From contig NW_014575560.1 of the NCBI RefSeq assembly GCF_000708205.1, positions 126,501 to 190,500 of the forward strand: 64,000 nucleotides of DNA. Reading direction: 5' to 3'. Of the stretch, positions 59,284 to 64,000 are shown piece after piece (within the stretch, counting starts at the first letter, position 1; each line of letters begins with the position of its first letter). Origin of the DNA: Mixia osmundae IAM 14324. Taxonomy: Eukaryota; Basidiomycota; Mixiomycetes; Mixiales; Mixiaceae. The notes under the pieces are model-generated. The model was not told where the DNA came from. It searched no databases and worked only from the letters and a program-made list of their open reading frames with translations. A program made the position numbers and the translations under genes.

Positions 59284-59341
59284 ATATATCTCGCCTTTGT
59301 CCATGTTGTCTTGTGAGAGCGCTGTACAACACTTCATACTT

Positions 59342-62019
59342 CTACTGCCAGCCTGGCGGAGGTGGTCCTTGCGGATAGCCATATTGACCTGGCCCCGGTC
59401 CGTAAGGCGGCTGGCCCGGGTATGGCTGACCTTGCTGCTGATAGCTCTGCTCTTGGAATCCGTACTGCTGCTGCTGCTGCTGTGGATCATAGCCCGGATA
59501 GGACGCCTGTTGACTTCCAGGGAATGGCATAGGAGGACCGCCCGAGAAATTCTGTTGAGGTCCGCCATAGCCTTGTGGGGGCCCGCTGTAACCTTGCGGT
59601 GGCCCACCATATCCTTGCGGAGGTCCGCCGCCGTATCCTTGCGGAGGTCCCCCGTATCCTTGCGGAGGTCCCCCATAGCCCTGCTGAGGTCCGCCGTAGC
59701 CAGGCTGTGGCCCGCCTGGTCCGCCATATTGCCCCCCAAGGCCCTGAGCCTGCTGTTCCTCTTGATTTGGTCCGCCGTAGCTGTAGCCGCCCTGGATGGG
59801 AGCTTGTTGTAGCTGGTCACCAAAGCGACCTTGCTGACCTTGCGAGTCGCTGATGCGAGCGTGATCTCCCGAGGGCTCTGGGAAGGTTGCCTGTTCTTCT
59901 TCGTCATCGTCATCGTACTCATCCTGTCCCATTTCGCCTCCCACTTCTCTCCGCCTGCCACCTCCTCGCCCTCTGCCCCTGCCCCTGCCCAATCGTCCGC
60001 CGCCTCTATTCATGCCGGTTTCATTCACAAATGACTGATATTGATTATAGCCAGGCACATTGGTCATTGCCTGATTAAAGTGATTCGCAGCAGACTGTTG
60101 CACACTACCCATGAGCTGCTGTGGGCCAGGCAAGAAAGACTGAGACTGCTGGGGATCTTTCGTTCCACGACGCGTGTTCTTGTGTTGTCGGACGGCAAGC
60201 TTAGTCAGTGATCGGCGGTTGTGATCGGCATCTTGTGGATTGAGTCCCTTGACCCAAGCGGTCATGCATTCGCCCATTTCGCGCTGGATTGGGTTGTTCT
60301 GATCAGCAAAGTAGGGGTGATGAATAGCTGTGCAGAGGTGCGTGATCATAGGATTCGGATCGGAGTCATCGTCCCTGTCCCGCTCGGTCAGATATGCTGG
60401 ACGACAGAGGGCGGGGGGACTTGCCATGCTTTGACTACGGCCGTGACTACGTGTCGTACGATGACTTTGGCCACCAGCCCGGCCGGTTCGTTGAGGATCA
60501 AGTTGAAGTGATCCTTTGATAAGTTCGAGTGCGCTACGCTAGCGTCAGCGTCGCCCGCTTGCGAAAGAACATCACCGACTTGGATCAGATGCGGTAGGAT
60601 TGTCCCAGACCGCGTATTGCTCCGGGTTGTCGATGACTGCAGAGCTGCCCGATTGCAAAGCCGACGTGCCGCCCATCAGAACTGAGCGAGGTATCAGCGC
60701 ATGTGTGAGGATAGCTGTAAAGCGCACCCGGCTTCACGTATGGCTCTAGCACGGTGAAGACCCATTTATTGATGGCAGTCGTCAGCTTCTCGACTAAGGA
60801 AGAGAGTCCCGGAATCTTTTCGATCGTACGCTCGATGACGAGACAGACGTCATCTCTGAACTTGAGGATCTTCCATAAGACGGCGTGAAGCTCTTGAGGT
60901 GACATATCCATGGGGTCGCGAGAAATGTCTGCGTTCGATTGAGCACCGTCGCACTAAATTGCCGATGGACTCACTCTGCACATCGTCCAGCTCACGCGAG
61001 AGATGATTGCCAGACGTTCCTGGTAGCTGTCCAAACATGGCATGCAGAGCTGAACCGGTCGAGTCGGTGGGCTCAGATTTGGCGCGATTGATGGCCTTGT
61101 TCAGATCAGACACGCTTGCCTCGCTGAGCTTATCGCCACCTTCGCCCAGCACGCTGTATAAAAAGTCCGGGCCTCCGAATGTACCCGTCACGAGAGGCGG
61201 GCAAGGACCGTGGGGACTCTGAACAGTGACATTTTGACCGACATGGCAGAAGACGTCTCTAAAGCCCATCTTGACGAGAAAGAGCTCTGTCCAATTGCTG
61301 TGGGCTGTCATGTCTTCGAACGTATGTAGTGCTTCACCGAGCAAGCGGTATGCGTCGTGCAGAGCATCTTCGTTGCCTTGCCTTCGTGCAATCCGTCCTG
61401 CTTCTATGCACCGCAAGAGACCGCGTCGAATGCAAGCTGTGCTCGTGTCCCAGTTGCCGCGTTCGTTGGCGATATAGTTCTTCATGCCCGTGCGAGGATC
61501 GATCTCGAGCTCTCGTGGATCGATGGGACCTCTCAGTCGGGGATCAACTTGACGTGCATCTTTGCCGGGCAAGTCGTCTGCATAGCCACGCGGATTGTCG
61601 ATGTGCCGCACGCAAGAGTACACAAACAAGCGCTCCTCTGTGACTTCGAAAGAGCCAGTGGCATAGCCAAACTCGAGGAAGCCGAGCAGCATGACGATGT
61701 TGAGGATAGCTTGCTTCGACAGTTTCTGCAAGCCAGCGACGTCCATGGCTTGTGAATAGTCGGACAGCCAAGAGCCAAAGTAGACGCGCTTGATATCGAG
61801 CCCGCCGAACTTCTTGCCGCCAATGCCCATGAAGCCCGCCCCGCCTGCCTTGAAGAGCTCGGCGAGGACGTCATCGATGTCACCGTGTCGGAATGCTTTG
61901 CCCTCCATGAACGCAAAGGAGGGAATGTTGCCGGCGCCAAAAGCATGCACCGAGGGCGCTGCAAGCACGAGTACAATCGCGAGACATAGTAGCAATCGTG
62001 CGCCTGCCGACATGGCCAT
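59342..62019 (-). CDS. HET-C family protein with Gly/Pro/Tyr/Gln-rich C-terminus
   Basis: Five exons give roughly 830 residues. A signal peptide (MAMSAGARLLLCLAIVLVLA) is followed by the Het-C domain: GAGNIPSFAFMEGKAFRHGD, GLDIKRVYFGSWLSDYSQAM, YANERGNWDTST-like block, EALHTFEDMTAHSNWTELFL, CPPLVTGTFGGPDF, then WKILKFRDDV, IEKIPGLSSLVEK, ALQSGSSAVIDNPEQYAVWD, KDHFNLILNEPAGLVAKVIV and PNPMITHLCTAIHHPYF. The C-terminal 270 residues carry an RGRGRGRGGG run, acids, and about seven tandem PPQGYGG-type repeats (about 59565-59715). Neurospora het-c also ends in glycine-rich repeats and controls nonself recognition. Here only homology is seen. The intron 60375-60424 is GC-AG. Confidence 0.9.
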
Positions 62020-62175
62020 TGTGAGCTCTGCCAAAGTCCAGCGGTGACGTTGACAGCGCGCGCTGGCCACCAAATGCCAAGACTTCTGAAGGCAGCTTTT
62101 TTTGGCAGAGGCAATTTCGATTAAATCAGCCTCAGTCTGCGTGTCAAGCATCTCAGGCGGCAGGCATACGCAAAC

Positions 62176-62882
62176 ATGTCTGATACAGAGGCAGACAAGG
62201 CTCAGGAGCTTCGCAAGCGACGAACGTTCAGAAAGTTCACCTACCGAGGTGTCGAGGTGAGCAGCATCGACCGTCGATTGATCCGGCAAGGGAGTCAGCG
62301 AGGCAGCCAACCCACAGTTCTCGAGCTCCTCGTTGCACTCCTTGAAGGGATCTTTCGGCTGTTAGGAGTGCATTTAGCTGACTTCCACATGGCGCTAGCT
62401 CGAGGGACTGCTCGATCTCAGCAATGAACAACTCATGGAGCTCGTCCACGCTCGCGCTCGCCGTCGTTTCCAGCGAGGCCTCAAGCGCAAGCCGACTGCG
62501 CTAATCAAGAAGCTGCGCAAGGCCAAGAAGGAGGCAGCGCCGGGCGAGAAGCCAGCAGTCGTGAAGACGCATTGCCGCAACTTGCCTATCATCCCAGGCA
62601 TGTCACGACCTGCGATTCTCGCGATGTGCTAATCCATGTCGCCTGCAGAGATGGTCGGTTCACAGGTCGCCATTTACAACGGCAAGACCTTCAACACCAT
62701 CGAGATCCGAGCGGACATGGTCGGATTCTACCTAGCCGAGTTCTCGATCTCTTACAAGCCCGTCCGACACGGTCGCCCAGGCAAGTGCTCCTCGCCCGCA
62801 GGCTATGACAGCAGCTAATGTCGGGAGGCTACTCGCAGGTATCGGAGCAACGCACTCGTCTCGCTTCATTCCTCTCAAGTAG
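62176..62882 (+). CDS. RPS15: 40S ribosomal protein S15 (uS19)
   Basis: Exons 62176-62256, 62399-62597, 62649-62780 and 62839-62882 give 151 residues, the normal size. [106 protein letters not shown] and [13 protein letters not shown] are the uS19 sequence. The first intron is 142 nt, long for this window. The second (62598-62648, CAG|GCATGT) and third (62781-62838, CAG|GCAAGT) both start with GC. Head-to-head with HET-C. Confidence 0.97.
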
Positions 62883-63010
62883 ATCCAATGCAGCTGGCAG
62901 GCCATGTGCTACTTTTGTTTGACATCCCTCGCGCTAGCTCGCTTGGAGTGTGGAGAGATTACAATGAGGTACACAGCTCCCATCTAAGCAAGACGTTGCA
63001 CAAAGGCGGC

Positions 63011-64000
63011 TCAGTGAACATGCACCGCCTGGGAGTTGGTGCTAGTCAGACCGGTACCCTCGTGTAACCTTTGCCGAGGCGAAGTGGGCACTGGACCGCC
63101 CGAGCTGATATCGAGTGTCCCTCGCCGCAGATCGAGCATCGGCCTTGCCGTCGCCGTCGAGCTCGATGCAGGTGGCGGGTTCTGATTCGCATGCGCATAT
63201 CCGTTGCCATTCATCGAATGGAAACTCGGCGGCTGATACGGTGGCAGATCCTGAGGGCTGAGTTTGTCTACGGGTGTATTCGCCCGTGTCATATCAGGCG
63301 TCATCTTATCGGATAAGTCATTCGCATTGGTCGGTAGTAGCAGCTCCATGCGTTTCTCTACTTGGCCTCGTTTACGCTCGCCCTTGTTGACATCGCCCTT
63401 GGCTCGATTGTACATCCACAATCCGACGAAAGTCATGGTCATGCCGAGCGCTTGTATCGGATATACGTGCTGGCCTGACCATATGATGGCCAGACAGATG
63501 ACGGCTATCCTCTTGACAAGCGAAGCGATGGAGTAAGTCACCGGCGAAGTCTTGGCCAGTATCGAAAAAGCGAGCAGGTTTTGAGCAAAGTGTACAGTGC
63601 CGTTCGTCCAGAAAAGACTGAACAAGCTTGTCCTGCTGATATGACCCGGTAGGACATTCTCTGTTGCCAGCAGGGCGCCAAAATCCGAGTACAGCCAGAT
63701 CGGTATCATAAATACGAAAGCAAATCCGGAGGAATAGAGCAGCAAGTTGAGCTTGTCGAGCGATTTGCCACTCGTCGCTGTCGTCGTATGAGGCGACGAG
63801 GACGAGTCCTTAGGTAAGAGCTTTTTCGAGAAGATGTTTTGAGACACGAAAACGAGCGTTGAGCCGAGGGCGCAGATGAGGCCTGGCGCGTTTGCACGTA
63901 CGTCAAAGGAGCATGCCAGCATGACTCCGAGCGTGAGTGGCAGGAGAGCCGCATAGGTCGCAGGGCTGTATCGTACTCTGAACAAGACCGCGTAGGACGC
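63011..64000 (-). CDS. Triose-phosphate-translocator-family membrane protein (Sly41-like), N-terminus cut by window edge
   Basis: An open frame of 330 codons runs from the window edge to TGA at 63011-63013. It starts within ASYAVLFRVRYSPATYAALL and shows hydrophobic helices with family blocks: LPLTLGVMLACSFDVRANAP, STLVFVSQNIFSKKLLPKD, FSILAKTSPVTYSIASLVKR and WSGQHVYPIQALGMTMTFVG. The C-terminal 110 residues are polar, Ser/Pro/Asn-rich and presumably cytosolic. The helices resemble the nucleotide-sugar/triose-phosphate transporters, and the SPVTYSI and NIFSKK motifs match yeast Sly41 and relatives of the ER/Golgi. The substrate is unknown. Its 5' part lies beyond position 64000. Confidence 0.85.
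   Translation of the reverse strand, partial: ASYAVLFRVRYSPATYAALLPLTLGVMLACSFDVRANAPGLICALGSTLVFVSQNIFSKKLLPKDSSSSPHTTTATSGKSLDKLNLLLYSSGFAFVFMIPIWLYSDFGALLATENVLPGHISRTSLFSLFWTNGTVHFAQNLLAFSILAKTSPVTYSIASLVKRIAVICLAIIWSGQHVYPIQALGMTMTFVGLWMYNRAKGDVNKGERKRGQVEKRMELLLPTNANDLSDKMTPDMTRANTPVDKLSPQDLPPYQPPSFHSMNGNGYAHANQNPPPASSSTATARPMLDLRRGTLDISSGGPVPTSPRQRLHEGTGLTSTNSQAVHVH

Noticed and set aside
62257-62398. Possible snoRNA in the long first intron of RPS15
   Set aside because: No convincing C/D boxes (RTGATGA with CTGA) or H/ACA hairpins were seen.

Overview
This window looks like a gene-dense stretch of nuclear DNA from a fungus, most likely a basidiomycete. Most genes are broken by several introns of about 45-60 nt with short donor, branch and acceptor signals, and neighbouring genes are usually separated by less than 200 bp. 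The proteins present (ETT1/Nro1, Sid1/SidA-type ornithine monooxygenase, HET-C, SPC19 of the DASH complex, TUP1, a J-domain/RRM DNAJC17-like protein, DUF3605) are a fungal set. The compact layout and intron density would suit a small-genome Pucciniomycotina or Ustilaginomycotina species, but the species assignment is inference. I rebuilt gene models by hand from splice signals, reading-frame continuity and conserved family motifs. Short introns mean single ORFs usually cover only part of a gene.

Layout: 1-5370 OPT transporter (cut by the window edge), VanZ-like membrane protein, ALG10 glucosyltransferase, Ca3427-like binding-protein fold. 5365-11726 DHX33-like DEAH helicase, a sparse 2.5 kb stretch with small candidate genes including a secreted cysteine-rich peptide, then an Erf2-type DHHC palmitoyltransferase. 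11863-17275 FEN1, the head-to-head proteasome pair RPN13 / beta-6 (PRE7), and a PHO13-type phosphatase. 17276-20676 a second possible cysteine-rich secreted peptide and the siderophore ornithine monooxygenase. 20809-29755 GPI8, HCNGP/SAP30BP, DNAJC17-like, ETT1, bystin/ENP1 and an M28 metallopeptidase. 29756-33794 a poorly recognised region with one well-supported but unidentified 408-residue protein, a microsatellite and a 246-bp tandem duplication. 33795-64000 an ABCB multidrug transporter, Nudix hydrolase, TUP1, DUF3605, a GPI-anchored carboxylesterase, SEC24, an MFS transporter, GCN2, DPM1, biotin-protein ligase, SPC19, HET-C, RPS15 and a triose-phosphate-translocator-family protein cut by the edge.

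Most genes alternate in strand, so promoters are shared head-to-head (about 90-170 bp) and 3' ends meet tail-to-tail. Two convergent pairs overlap inside coding sequence. At least seven introns begin with GC instead of GT, which is many for roughly a hundred introns. No tRNA, rRNA, transposon, retroelement or CRISPR array was recognised.

The observations most worth following are: a candidate family of tiny secreted peptides ending in CC-x8-C-x-C-stop; the richness in GC-AG introns and micro-exons; a WW domain on the N-terminus of SEC24; and the unidentified 408-residue protein.
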